This document shows positions 34,943-47,192 of a stretch of 64,000 nt of DNA, piece by piece; the first letter of the stretch is position 1, and every line of letters starts with the position of its first letter. The DNA comes from Phocoena phocoena (taxonomy: Eukaryota; Chordata; Mammalia; Artiodactyla; Phocoenidae), in NCBI RefSeq assembly GCF_963924675.1, contig NC_089219.1:153904288-153968287 (forward strand). The letters run 5' to 3'. The notes under the pieces were generated by a model. It worked only from the letters and a program-made list of their open reading frames with translations, was not told the DNA's origin and did no database searches. The translations under genes and the position numbers were made by a program.

Positions 34943-35273
34943 GTCTTTTTTAAAAAAATTAATTAATTTATTTTTGGCTGCGTTGGGTCTTCGTTGCTGC
35001 ACACAGGCTTTTCTCTAGTTGCGGCGAGTGGGGGCTACTCTTCATTGCGGTGCACAAGTTTCTCACTGCGGTGACCTCTCTTTGCAAAGCACGGGCTCTA
35101 GGCGCATGGGCTTCAGTAGTTGTGGCTCACGGGCTCTAGAGCGCAGGCTCCGTAGTTGTGGTCTGGGGGCTTAGCTGCTCCACGGCATGTGGGATCTTCC
35201 CAGACCAGGGCTCGAACCTGTGTCCCCTGCATTGGCAGGCGGATTCTTAACCACTGCACCACCAGGGAAGTCC
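34943..35273 (-). mobile_element. CHR long SINE
   Basis: TTTTTGGCTGCGTTGGGTCT to CACCACCAGGGAAGTCC, the long form of about 330 bp. The TSD is CTTACCTGTTT (34932-34942) and CTTATCTGTTT (35274-35284). Confidence 0.93.
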
Positions 35274-37562
35274 CTTATCTGTTTCTTGAATGTTTGGGAG
35301 CAGTTCCTAGGAATGCTGCCTTGGCCCCATGCTTTTGTTGAGGATGATTTGTATCATGCTGATTCAATGTCTCTTTGTGGTTACAGGACCATTGCATTTT
35401 CTAATTTTCCTTGAGTAGATTGAGGGCTAAAGCTTTTTATTCCTCCCTGGGCCAAAGATTCTCCCCTTCCTCCCCAATGGATATAAGGGTTATAGCTGGT
35501 GGCACTAGAGCTTGCTTTTGTTTTACTCAGAACTCAGTATCCTTGTGCTCCTGGGTAGAGCCCTTATTTGAGATAAAGTCAGGGAAGTTGCTGGTTCTCT
35601 CTTCTTCCCATCTGTCCCTCCCAAGTGGCCCGGAGAGGGTTGGGTCAGGCTGTAAACCCACAATTTTCTCAGAGGTCACTGGAGTGGACTCAGATTTTTG
35701 AAGGCCTTATGGACAGTTATGAACCTCCTGAAAATGTTGTTCATCTCGAGGCGCCATCCTTATATCCTCCCACTAAGGGAGTTCTCAGATACCCCCAGGG
35801 ATGTCCAGAGAGTTCAGGCTCAATGAACCAGCCTCCTCCATGCCTCTCTGCCTCGTTCCTCTGCCCTGATCCCCACCCCCATCCCACAAGGCAAAAGCCT
35901 CAGAATGCCACTCTCCCTGCATTGTAAGGCTCTCACCTGGGAGATACGTGCATTTCCCTTGACTCTAGGTCCTGCTATCCCTGAGTTTGGGGGAAACTGG
36001 AAAGGATCATGGCTGAGAGGCCAGTGCCAAAATGGAGAAGGATGGCAAAGCATTTTAGATGGAGCTGCCTCTGAGAGGTTGGTGGAGGGTATATCAGGAG
36101 TGGGGAGCTGCTAAAGGATCCCTGGGCACCACCTGCCATGTCATGCTGTCCTGGCAGCTACTTTTTCTAAGCATCTTCACTGGATGCCACCACCCAGTTC
36201 AGTGTGGAATCACTGCTAACAAGTACTCTTGGAGCTCATTCCACCGTCCTCTGCTGTAAGTCAAACCCATTTCCTCGTGCTGAGAGCTTGGTGCCAAGAG
36301 GAAATAGCCAGTCATATATTAATTAATTAATCCAATAATTAATTCTGTCATTCAGCAAACTATGTTTTTTAAATACATCTCAAGTAGGAAAGCATAGCTT
36401 CCGAAAGCTCACTGTTCAATTTCTCTTGGGCCTTACCTCATTTTGTTCAGCATGGGAGTGGGGACAAGAGAACATGCAGACATTCCTGGCATTCCCCCTC
36501 TCCTCGTTGGCCTCCACCATATGGCATGTGAGATCTTGGGAGTTTAGGATGGCCCCAGCATCACACGTTCCCTCCTTCAGAGTGTCCTTGCTATTCCCAG
36601 CTGTCGCCCACGCCAATAGGAAACTGACAATGCCAGGCAGCCAGGATCCCAGGCTTAGCTGAAGATAACCTCTTCCACCCACTCAGCCCCTTCATTTCTT
36701 GGCGACCACACTCCAAGAAAGGACACTGAAAGGGCAACCTGAGAAGGGGAGGCATCTGGAGGACTCAGTGCCCATATCTTCCATCATCACTACAGCTTGC
36801 CCTTGGCCTTCCTCTGAAGCAGAACAGCTGGGGTACTGAGGAGCCAGACCAGTCTAAACCAGCCCAGAGCATAGGCCCTTGGTCTTGTTTTTCCTAAGCT
36901 CCTTCCTAGCATTAAATTTGAGAGTGTTGTGCTGTAGCAATAGATCACATGACCTTATTTGGACCCCTGTAAGGATGGAAACCTCCACCCTATTCATTTT
37001 TAAAGTTAGCTCTCAATTTTCCAGATATGGCTTTTCTGTGTCCATGGTTAAGTCTTGGGCTGCCTTCCAGTGTACAACCCAATGCTCCTTCACTCAGCCC
37101 TGCCCCACAGAAAGGCAGACTTCGAATATGAGGGGCTCAGACCCTGTAACACGAGCCAGGGCAGGACTTGAAGTTAGACAACTGGGACCCATAAAGTCAA
37201 AGTACAGAGAGGTTGTCACCCTATCCTATTCCTACCACCATCACCCAGACTCAAAAGTGACCTGATAAGGAAGAAAGTGTACTAGGCTTTTACCTCTGCC
37301 TCCCTGTGTGGCCTTGGGCAAGTTGCTTCTTATCCTGAGTCCTCAGCTTCCTGCCATACGGTGGGTGGGTTGGATTTACTGGCCACAGCCAGCCACAACC
37401 AGCCACTGAACACCTCTTCCCAAGAAATAGGAAAGCAAGGGGGGTCCAGAGTCTACCTTTGGCTTAAGTATTACCCCTTTACCCTGCTCTCCCAAGTGAA
37501 AGGCCCCTTTTAATATAAGTCTTGAGCTGAATGTTGGGGGTTCGCTCTGCGGCTCTCTCCTC

Positions 37563-37592
37563 CACACACACACGCACACACACACGCGTACA
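37563..37592. repeat. (CA)n-rich microsatellite
   Basis: CACACACACACGCACACACA and continuing, interrupted by CG steps. Confidence 0.9.
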
Positions 37593-38479
37593 CAGGGAAC
37601 TTGTGCTTTCTTAGCTAAGCAAAGGGACTTGCAACACTGGGATGGAGAATCTTACATTACCCTTCATGCCAGAGTGTGTCTTTACACATTTCTCAGGGCC
37701 TCCATCTCCACTAGCAGACCTCAGCCAGGCCTTCCTTGCCCTCTCATCTGCCCACATCTGCAGGAGCAGCCACAGAGCGAAAGCAGCTGAACGTGATGTT
37801 CTGGCTGTGTTCCAGAGCATCCTTGGAGTGATTCAGAGGTCACCGGCCTGTGGAGGGCATCCAGACCTCCACTCCCCAGGGGTGGAGAGATCTCTTAGCA
37901 CACCAGTCCTCAAATGCCTTGAAACAATCTCTTTCCAATCCTTTAATCCAGTAGGTTGGAGCCATTTTCTAATAAGAGACAGTGACCTCAGTGGAAAAAA
38001 ACAACAACCAAGGGTCATATAATCATATAAACTCACTTAATTGAGGTGTGCACGCTGCTGCTGCGTTTTGACTTAGAGGAGGTACATGAGCATCAAACAC
38101 ACCTGATTGTAAAAGGAAGACAAAACCATACAGAATAAGCAATATTTGAAAATATGTCTTGAATCCAAATTTTGGGCTGTTGCGGTATGACTTGAAATAA
38201 TGTGAAGGAGAGCAAAAGTAAGAAATTTGTGATGGGAGAAAAGAAAGAAAGATAAAAAGATAAGAAAAAAGGTGAAGGAGAGAGAAAAGTCAGGGAGAAA
38301 GAAAGAGATGAAATTAGGAGAGAGCGAGGAAGGCTCATTAGGACAACTGCTAACTTGTCACTCTCTGGGCTTCATGCTCCTGGTCATCCCTAACCTTGTA
38401 ATGCTTGTTTTTAAGTTATTATGTGGACTATAGGTTACCACTTATACAGAGTCAACATGATAGGTGCTTATTTCTATTA

Positions 38480-38610
38480 TATCATTTAATCCTCGCAAGA
38501 GCTCTAAAAATGAGATATTTTACAAATGAAGAAACTAAGACCCAGAAAAGATGCCCAAGTTCACACACCACTAATAATTAGAATCAGAACTCAAATTCGT
38601 ACCTTGTTCC
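38480..38610 (-). repeat. MIR
   Basis: CAAATGAAGAAACTAAGACC, TTCACACACCACTAATAATT and AGAATCAGAACTCAAATTCG form the MIR core in reverse. Confidence 0.8.
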
Positions 38611-38689
38611 AAACCTCTACATGCCACGCCATCTCTTATTGGCTATCTCACCATTGCCCCCCTACTGAACACTTGTTCCCCATGACCCG

Positions 38690-39100
38690 GTCACTCTTCC
38701 CTTCCTTCCATTCCTTGCGCCCATTAAACTCATTCCATCTCTCTCCCCACCTGCCCCAACCTCAAAGCTTCGTGTTTCCCCCTTCACAGAGTCCTCATGC
38801 CCAGACCTTTCCATGGCCACCTGTGCTCGTCCTTCAGGTCTTTCTGTAAGTGTCACTTCTTCTGAGAACCCTTTCAATCACTTCCCAGTCACACTATCAC
38901 ATTACTCTGACTTTTTTTTTGTTTTATCATGGCACTTACCACTACTTGATGTTTTTCCTTGCTTATCATCTGTCTTTCTGGGCTAGAACAGAATCTCCAC
39001 ATGAGCAAGAACTTATCAGTTTTCTTACTATATCTCCAGCATCTGACACTATTTCTGGCACATAGTAGATGCTTAATAACTGTTTGTTGAATGAATGTAT
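38690..39100 (+). repeat. L2 fragment
   Basis: TCTGAGAACCCTTTCAATCA to CTATTTCTGGCACATAGTAG and ATAACTGTTTGTTGAATGAA: an L2 3' end including its terminus. Confidence 0.85.
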
Positions 39101-40449
39101 GGTTGAATTAATGGATGGATGGATGAACAAACTGCTCTCTATCCCTTTATGGACTCTGTTCTTAGCATAGAGGTGCATTTTTCCCAGAGAACCAATAAAA
39201 TCAAGTCCTAGGTTGCATTTTCCACATCAGTTTAGGTGCCCCCCTACAACTTTAATCAAAACTCATCCATTCCACAAGCCTGTCCAAACTCTTTGCTGAG
39301 ACTGTGGATGGAGATAAATGAGATTTGGACCCCAGACTCAAAGCTTGATCTCCTGGAGTTTATAGAGTCTAGAAGGGGCAATAAGCATGCCCATGAAGCA
39401 TTATAGTTCAAGATTAAATGAGCCATAAGTAGTGAGAAAGGAACAAACTAAGCATGTTCAAAGGAAGAAGAACTCTTTGGTGGGGTGATTTTGGTGAGGG
39501 CTTTAACAGATAGAGGTGCCAGCACTGAGACTGAGCCTTGAATGTGTGTTCAGACCTTCCTCAGTCTCAGAGGCAGAGCATTACCCAGGTAAGGACTGAG
39601 TGCCAGGATCCCCAGGGCACGTCCAGACTGACTGATCAAGGCACACAGGAAGGAGGCAGCATGAGACAAGGGCGGAAGGAGAGGTTGGGGCCAGATCGTG
39701 CAGGTTCATGGACTGAACCATAGCCATGGGAGAATTAGCCATGGGGGCACCTTGACCCAGGCAGCAAAGTGAACGAGTGCAGGTCAGCCCCCTGCACTCA
39801 GCAGCAGATGGGAGGAGGGAGGGTGGTCAGTGGAGGGTCCTCACCTGCAGTCATGAGGGGGCTGACCTGGCTTCTCTCTGAGAAGCTCAGTGAGACAGAT
39901 CCCTCTCGTTTCTTCAAACAGTACAAAAAACAAGCTGGTCAACACACATGATTTCTCAACAGCAGGAAATTAAGCAACAGTTTCTGAGACAACATCCTGC
40001 CTTGATAGAGGGCAAGGTTCCAGGCTGTGGTCATTTTGCTCTGAAGTTAATCCTGTTTTTGAGAACAGTTCTCCTCCTAAGGGTGCTAGCCTGTCTGGGA
40101 AGGGGTGGAGACCTGGGGGACTGGAGACGGGGATGGAAACAAAGAACGAGCAGGACTCTGTGGTGTTGGCATGGACAGTGGGCATTCTGGTGGAGGAAAA
40201 CCAGGGCGTGGAGGGTGGAAGAGAGGTGAAGCTGGGTTCAAGGAGACTCAAGGAGTCTCAAGGGAGATCTACCAGATCTGGAATAATTCCAAGCCTCTGC
40301 ATCCTTTGTCTTCATCTTCTGGGGGCCCATGGCCCCTCCCATAGACTCGGCCATACCCCCAGGTTCAGAGACCTGAGACCAAACAGCCCCTTCTCCTGGG
40401 TTCATCTCTAAACTACTTTACCATGTTGTACTGGAGCTACCAGCTCATA

Positions 40450-40570
40450 CACTTGCTCCTACACACTGTGAGCTCCTTGAGGACAAGGGCCTTGTCCTAC
40501 TCCCCTGGTGTCCCCAGCATCTGTGGCATATGCAACCAAGCCTGTAGGCTTGATAAATGTTTGGTTGCAT
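40450..40570 (+). repeat. L2 3' end
   Basis: GTGAGCTCCTTGAGGACAAG, CTTGTCCTACTCCCCTGGTG and TTGATAAATGTTTGGTTGCA match the L2 terminus. Confidence 0.75.
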
Positions 40571-40984
40571 GAAACGGTTGCAGCTGCACCTCCTTGGTTT
40601 CCTCCACCTCCACCTGATCTCTAAATGTCAGTATCCCCCAGGGTTTGAACAGGGGCCTTCTGCCCTTCTGTCCCTGGATGATCTCATCCATTCCCATGGC
40701 TTTAAATAGCGTCTTTATGCTAATGACTCCCATAGTTATACTGGGGAGCTCCAGTCCCAGGGTCCCCTCTGAGCTCCAGACACATATATCCACAAGCCTT
40801 CTTGCTATCTCCACTCAGATGAAGTGTAAACAGCTCATCTTTACTATGCCTGAAATAGAACCCCTTACTCTAAAGCCTATCCTTACCCCAAGTGTTCCTC
40901 TCTTTAAAAAATTACCACAATCCTCTCTAAGTTGCTAAAAGTAGAAGCCCAGTGTGGTTCCTGATTCTTCCTTTTCCCTCATCC

Positions 40985-41620
40985 CTTTACAGCAGTAAGT
41001 TTGTTACTTTTCCTCCAATAAATGTCTAGAATTTCCCACTTATCTCTATCTCCATCCTCACCAGCCTGGTCCAGGCCACTGTATCTCTTGCCTGGACCTC
41101 TTTAATAGCTATTTATGTTCTCACCTCTTCCCGCCTGCATATCTATTCTCTACAGAGCAGCAAGAGTGACTTTCTAAAACAAAAATCCTATCATGTACCT
41201 CCTTGCTTAAACATTCAGTGGCATCTGACTGCACATAGAGCAAAACCCCTCCATGGTTTACAAGGGCCCCCTGACCCAGACCTTCTTCTCTCTCCACTGG
41301 GCCCCCTGCCTCTCTCCCCGTAGGTTCAGTATACTTTAGCCACACTGGCCTTCTCTTACGTTTTTTTTTTGTTTGTTTGTTTTGTTTTTTATAATGCCCA
41401 GAGCTGTTTCTCACCTCTGGGACTTTGCATATGGTGTTCTCTGCCTAGATCACTTTCCCACCTCTTGGCATTTCAGATTTCAGCTTAAGCTTACCTCCCC
41501 AGAGAGGCTTCCCTGGCCATCCAAACTAAACTAAGTCCCTCCACCCACTCGTCACTGCCCCCGCCCCCAGCTTAGCCCAGGATTTGGTCCCTAGCAGGGA
41601 CTCAGCAGATACTTCCTGAA
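40985..41620 (+). repeat. L2 fragment
   Basis: GAGCAGCAAGAGTGACTTTC, CTATCATGTACCTCCTTGCT, GCCACACTGGCCTTCTCTTA and GGGACTTTGCATATGGTGTT occur in the L2 order. A TTTG-rich simple repeat interrupts it near 41360. Confidence 0.88.
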
Positions 41621-42164
41621 AGGATGGATAGCTGCAGCCCTGGGTCCCAGCTCCTGTGAGTTCTTTTCTTCCTCCTTCCACACCACCAGGGACTCAGCAC
41701 CCTCCCCTCATTTTTACACTTTCTCAAAACTGCCCACACAAGCACCGTACTGTGGGGTTTCTTTCTTCTCCAAATTTAGCTGCATAATTGGACAAAGATT
41801 CCTTTGCTATCTGCTTCCTTGCTGTCACCTTCAGTTTCAGGTTTAAAAACTAGTCACTGCAGGGGAGGAGTGGAGAGAATGGAAGATCACCAACAGGGAG
41901 AAGTGGCAGAGTCCAGGGCCTGACGCAGCTCCTGTGGACATGGTGGTGCTATATAGTTAGCTCCTGACTGCCCTTCTTGGCAAGATCTTTCCAGTTTCTA
42001 GGACAGTCCCGATTCCCACCATTCTGTTCTAGTGTCTGACTACATGCCATGAGTTTTCTTACCATATGGTTGCTCTACCCTTCTCTTCCTGCCCTTCTCC
42101 CATGACAACAACCTTTCTTAAATTACCCCCACACTCAGTAGTTCAAAGGTCATGGTCTAGTTCA

Positions 42165-42320
42165 AGCCCTTGAGCTCTGCCACATAAAATCTGTGTGACT
42201 GTGGGCAAATTACTTATCCTCTTCAAGCCTCAGTTTGCTCATCTGTAAAATAGGATAAGAACAATACCTCCATTCCAGGAACTGCCAAAGCGGTGACTGG
42301 CATAATACACGTCAAGCATT
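42165..42320 (+). repeat. MIR
   Basis: CTGTGTGACTGTGGGCAAAT and GCCTCAGTTTGCTCATCTGT: the MIR core in forward orientation. Confidence 0.88.
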
Positions 42321-43376
42321 TGGAACCCATAAAAAGTGCCCTCTTCCCCCTCAGGTGGATAAATGGTGTAACAGACTCTTAGGCTCTAGTGAACAATTTA
42401 GTGTTTTAACCAAATAGTGTACACATGAAACTGATATGGTATTGGATGACTGGTACATTGGATGGTACATTGGTTGACTGGTACATTCTTGTGGCCTGAA
42501 TGGTGAGCCAGGTCATGTCTGTAGGGCAGGAGCTTGGTCTCTGTGAGGAAGGAAGGGAAGAGGAGTTGGCTTGGAACTAAGGGCTGCACTAAAGTGGGGA
42601 AAGGACAAATCTTTATTGGAAAGCAGAGCTCATAAGACTGAACTTAGGCAGAGAGGAGAGGGTCACCCATCTCTTGGGCCTGGTTCTCTTGGTCCCAGCT
42701 TGGGAGCAGGGGTGCATCCCTGAAAATGGGTTGTGAGATGGCCCCCTTCCTGTGGGATCAGGGCGAAAGCATAGCTGGGAGGTCTGCTCCTCTGGTATCC
42801 ATCTCTCAGTGTGCACTTCCCTTTGATACCCTGGAACCTTCCCTAAAGTCTTATTTGAATGCCGTGGCTCAGAGTCAGCTCTGCAGAGGGAAGGTGTGCC
42901 ACCTCCTGGGCTAGAGTATTTATTAAGGGACAACCAGTGTCCCCAAAGCCACATTGGTGATAGCCTCTCAAGGGGAAGGTGCATCTTGGTGAATCCTGGG
43001 GACGGAGTGGGGATCACGTGGTCCAATTGCCCCTCCCATGTAGGAATTTCTTCTTCCAGTGCCAACTCGGGCAGTCCTGCCTGAAGTTTTTTTTTTTTTT
43101 TTTAATTAAGGGAGCCGAAATGTCCCTTTCAACATTCCGGAGGTATTCATTTCACACCGTGGAGGTTTCACTTCCTCAAGGCCACCACTTTGCAGGAGAA
43201 CTTTCACTTTCAGGAATGGCCTCACAGTCCCTGAGCTCAGGTCTGCTGTAAGCTATGCCTGGTGAAACAAAACTGAAGTCTGGGCTCTAGGGCAGGCTCT
43301 GCCACAGCAGCTAAATGAGCTGGAAAGGTCAAGTACTCTCAGCTTCCTTGTTGCCAGATGGAGAAAACAACCTCTG

Positions 43377-43860
43377 TGTTAGTCTCCTACTGCTTCTGTA
43401 ACAAATTACCACGAACTTCAGTGGTTTAAGACAACACATATTTATTGTCTTACAGTTCTGGAGGTAAGAAATCCAAAATAAGTGTTATGGGGCTAAAATC
43501 AAGGTGTCAGCAGGGTTGCATTTCTTCTAGAGACTCCAGGGTGGAATCCATTTTCTTGCCTTTTACACCTTCAAGAAGCCACCTGCATTCCTTGGCCTGT
43601 GGCCCCTTCCTCCATCTTCAAAGCTGATCACTCCAACCTCTGCTTCCATCATCACATCCCCTTTTCTGTGTCTGAAGAATTCTTGTGATTATATCAGACC
43701 CACCCAGATAATCCAGAGTAATCGCCCCATCTCAAGATTCTTGACTTAGACACATCTTCAAAGCCATTTTTTTTCATGTAAGGTACTGTATCCTCAGGTT
43801 TAAGAATCAGGATGTGGGTAACTTTGGGAAACCAGTATTCTGTCTACTGTAATCTTCTTA
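43377..43860. mobile_element. Old interspersed repeat, family not assigned
   Basis: GTGTTAGTCTCCTACTGCTT, TAACAAATTACCACGAACTT and CTTACAGTTCTGGAGGTAAG through GGAAACCAGTATTCTGTCTA is a familiar abundant mammalian repeat of about 480 bp. I recognise it as a repeat but do not name its class. Confidence 0.7.
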
Positions 43861-45589
43861 CTATATAAGCTGTTTTTTTCAAACCCCATCCATTTCCCAG
43901 GCTCCAGAAGCTTCTTATCTCATCTCAGTTCAAAAGGCCTGACTTAAGATTCCCTAAGAATGGAGGATCTGTAGATTCTTCCAGTTGCCTGTTTTAGTGT
44001 TGAAAGCCCTTAAAGGAATCATCTCTGGCTGTGGTATAAGAGATCCATGTAGCTCTGACCAAGTGCTCCACAAATTCAGTACTTAGTGGCAGAGCCACAG
44101 AAACATTTCAACTGAAGATGGAAATTCTATGGAAGAGCCAGAAATTAAGGTGGGGAGTGGAGAAGGAAGGTAACTAGCAGCTTCTGAGCATCTGCTATAC
44201 CCAGCCCTTACACACAAACCTCTCATTTAATCCTGGGGAGAAATTGAGCCTCAAACGTAAGGAGGTGGCAGAGCTGAATGAGAGTGAAAGGGTTCTTTCT
44301 GAGTCTTACTCAGCGCACCCTGGGGTTGGGGGGGTCACTAGAGCCCTGGTTTTATATTTTACCAGCATTTCTTTTCTCTTGGCATTATAAGCAATCCCAA
44401 TGAGGGGACCATTGGTTATGGTGAGAATGGCTATATTTAGACAGGTTAGAGCTACACATTTGTAAATGAGAATTCGAGCTTACAGAGGAGAGAGAGGAAA
44501 ATTAATTCCTACTTACCTCTGGATATTCAAATGGAGAGGAAATGGGGGAGAATGCCCTACTGGATGGGAGATTAAGATTGTCACCTGGACAGGAAGGGAG
44601 GCCCAGCAAAGAATCACTAAAACCACCTCTGTATTCACTTTGTTGATGAGTGCAGAATATCCCTCAAAGCAGTGGCTTGCAATCACCACCATTATTATCC
44701 AAAGACTTTTGTCAGAGACTTTGGTCCTCGAGCTAAAGAGATCTGTTGAGAGTCATAACCCTGCATAGATACGGCAGTGAAGTCATGCAGATATTGACAC
44801 AATCCCTGCCCTCAGATCTGAGATGGAAAGGAGGAGAGAGCCCTACCTTCAGGGAGAGCCATGTGTGGCATTTGGGAAAGAGACAGCCTCTTCCCTCAGA
44901 GAGTTCCCAGTCTGAGAGGAATGCTATAACCCATAGGCACTAAACACACCACTACAGGGGCCAATGTTCCCAAACCCACACGGTTCAATGGTTGTAAAGC
45001 CAGAGACAGAGGAAAGAACCATTAGATGTGAGCTTGGTTAAAGAGGGAAGGTTCTAGGAGGACATGAGTCTGGAATCAGGGAGAGGAAAACTGAAGTAGG
45101 GGGTTGGCACCAGAGTGCTGAAGTTGGGAGAGAAGCTTACCATCTGTGAGGCCTGTAAAGGCAAGAGAGGCGAGAGCTAGCCAGCTGAGGCCTTGGATGG
45201 GGAATCGCCTGGATCAACTGGATCTCTTCCCAGGCCACTTCTCAGAGAACACAGACCCACAGGGAGCCACTGCTTCCTTACAGAGGACCCCCTCACACCC
45301 CCGGCATGGCCATCCCATCTCTCCAGGGAGAAATCGTGCCTGGGTCACTTCCCATCCAGTCTACTTACCCAGAAACTGATTTCAGGTCAGCCAAGGAGAC
45401 CTAGTACAACCACCTGTCCGTTATCTTCATGTGGCTTCTCCAGAGAGACCATGGTTTTCATGATCCTATGAGGGACCAGCAAACAAATGTGTTGAGCACT
45501 GAAGAAACCAAAGTTGACACTTCCCTGTTTCCAAAATGACTAAACACTCACATGCCAGGAAAAGGGGAAAAACAAACCAACAGCGTTGG

Positions 45590-45915
45590 CCTAACAGGTT
45601 CAGGTCCCCCAACTATTGAATATTCCTCAGAAACTTGGACTCCCTAACAAAAACAATTTGATCCCTGAGTTTTGCTATGCTGAAATGTGAGGATATGATG
45701 TGAATATGATGATTATGTAAGAAAGTTGCTGTTTTCCACCATGAATAGACTAATATAAACTTGGTCATCCTGGCCATTAAAAATGTTTTCCTTTAAATAC
45801 TTGTGCTTTGTATTTGGCCAGCCACTTGTCTGAAGGCGAATTCATTCACAGACTTCACAAGTGAGTGTTTTCTTCCATTTTCTAAATGCTTTGGTCTCCG
45901 GTCCTCCTTTGACAA
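45590..45915 (+). mobile_element. LTR-like copy A
   Basis: The segment shares long stretches with 59090-59436, for example GTGAATATGATG and AGAAAG-TGCTG-TTTC-ACCATGAATA, followed by TTTAAATACTTGT as a TATA-like site. It is in the same orientation as its partner 13.5 kb away. It looks like the 5' LTR of an ancient endogenous retrovirus-like element; the family is not assigned. Confidence 0.5.
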
Positions 45916-46853
45916 CTTATTCCTAGAGGTTCTACCAATGATGCCAACAGACACATGGAACCTACAGAGTCCCTCTGAGGGGACTCTGTAGTCACCCTCC
46001 CCTGACACCTCTGGGGACTCTCATTTGAGGTGATGGAGCTAAAGCCGATTCTTAGCCAATTTTGCTTCTGGCTCTGATGGAGCACAGCAAGTTGTGCCCA
46101 CACTAGTGGCAGCAGGAATGGTACATGATCTGGCCATTAAGTGATTTCTGTCAGGGAGCAATAGATGGTGTTTCTGGAATCTGATTCCCTGGTAGTCTTT
46201 TGGGGGAAAATATGTTTTTCTGGATTCTAATATTTCCTGGCATTTGAGAATACAGAATTGAAAAAAGGATTTTTTTTTTTATTTTGGTGGTTCTATGACT
46301 ATTGATAGAATTGTCTGTGTTGATGTGTTTCATGTTGGTGTCAATGGGGATTCTGTTAACTCAGAGCCTCCTTCCTCATCCCAAAGTTCTGGCTTTTAAA
46401 GTGTATAACTCATTATGGTCCCAATAGCTACTATAGCTACAAAGGTGAAATTCCTATACCTAAGTTGAAAGGAAACAAATCAGCTTTCTTTAATTTCTCT
46501 AAAATATTAAATGATTCAAAAATTAGATTCAAATGATTCAAAAATAACAAGGTTAAAAAAGGGATGTGGACATTAGAAGAGAGAGAGCTTAGCCTGCTGA
46601 ATTCAGAAGGAAATCCCCCAATTACTCAGGTTTTCAACAGTGATATTTCCCTCCATAAAAGAACTAACAGTGCTTAATTATATGTTTTAATGGATCACCT
46701 TTTAGGTTTTTCTTAGGTGATCCTTTTAGTTCTTCCAACTTGTATAAGAGTTGATAAAATTATCTACTTTATAAATATGAAAAAATTTTGAGCAAACAAA
46801 TTGATATAGTTAAACTTCTGGAGGGAGTTAATAGATCAGATTATAAGGTTTTA

Positions 46854-47192
46854 TTTATTTTTAAGTTATTTATTTATTTATTGGCTGTGTCGTGTCTTCA
46901 TTGCTGCACGCAGGCTTTCTCTAGTTGTGGCGAGTGGGGGCTACTCTTCCTTGTGATGTGCAGATTTCTCATTGCGGTGGCTTCTCTTGCTGTGGAGCAC
47001 CGGCTCTAGGGGTACAGGCTTCAGTAGCTGCAGCACGCAGCCTCAGTAGTTGCGGCACACGGGCTCAGTAGTTGTGGCGCATGGGCTTAGATGCTCCACA
47101 GCATGTGGGATCTTCCCGGACCAGGGATACAATCCATGTCCCCTGCATTGGCAGGCGGATTCCTAACTACTGCGCCACCAGGGAAGTCCCAT
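46854..47192 (-). mobile_element. CHR long SINE
   Basis: TATTGGCTGTGTCGTGTCTT to CACCAGGGAAGTCCCAT, with the 13-bp TSD TTATAAGGTTTTA (46841-46853 and 47193-47205). Confidence 0.95.

Larger units (their letters stand above)
31430..35420 (-). mobile_element. Old L1 (minus strand), interrupted
   Basis: The 3' UTR and the end of ORF2 read in reverse from about 31430 (GCAGTATTCCATCACATGAC). The RT region is at 33497-33739, where the minus-strand frame gives KLGIEGNSLCLIKGIYQNPT. L1 sequence resumes at 34559 after an 828-bp insertion and fades out near 35420. Later SINEs interrupt it. No ORF is intact. Confidence 0.82.
35420..45530. other. Gene-free spacer between CHIT1 and CHI3L1
   Basis: No exon-like chain or conserved protein is visible; frames are short and uncorrelated. 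Recognisable content is old: MIRs near 37290, 38480, 42165 and 44170, L2 pieces at 38690-39100, 40450-40570 and 40985-41620, and an unnamed interspersed repeat at 43377-43860. A CA-rich tract at 37563-37592 and a purine-rich tract at 38230-38330 are simple repeats. In human this interval is also without a coding gene (from memory). Confidence 0.55.
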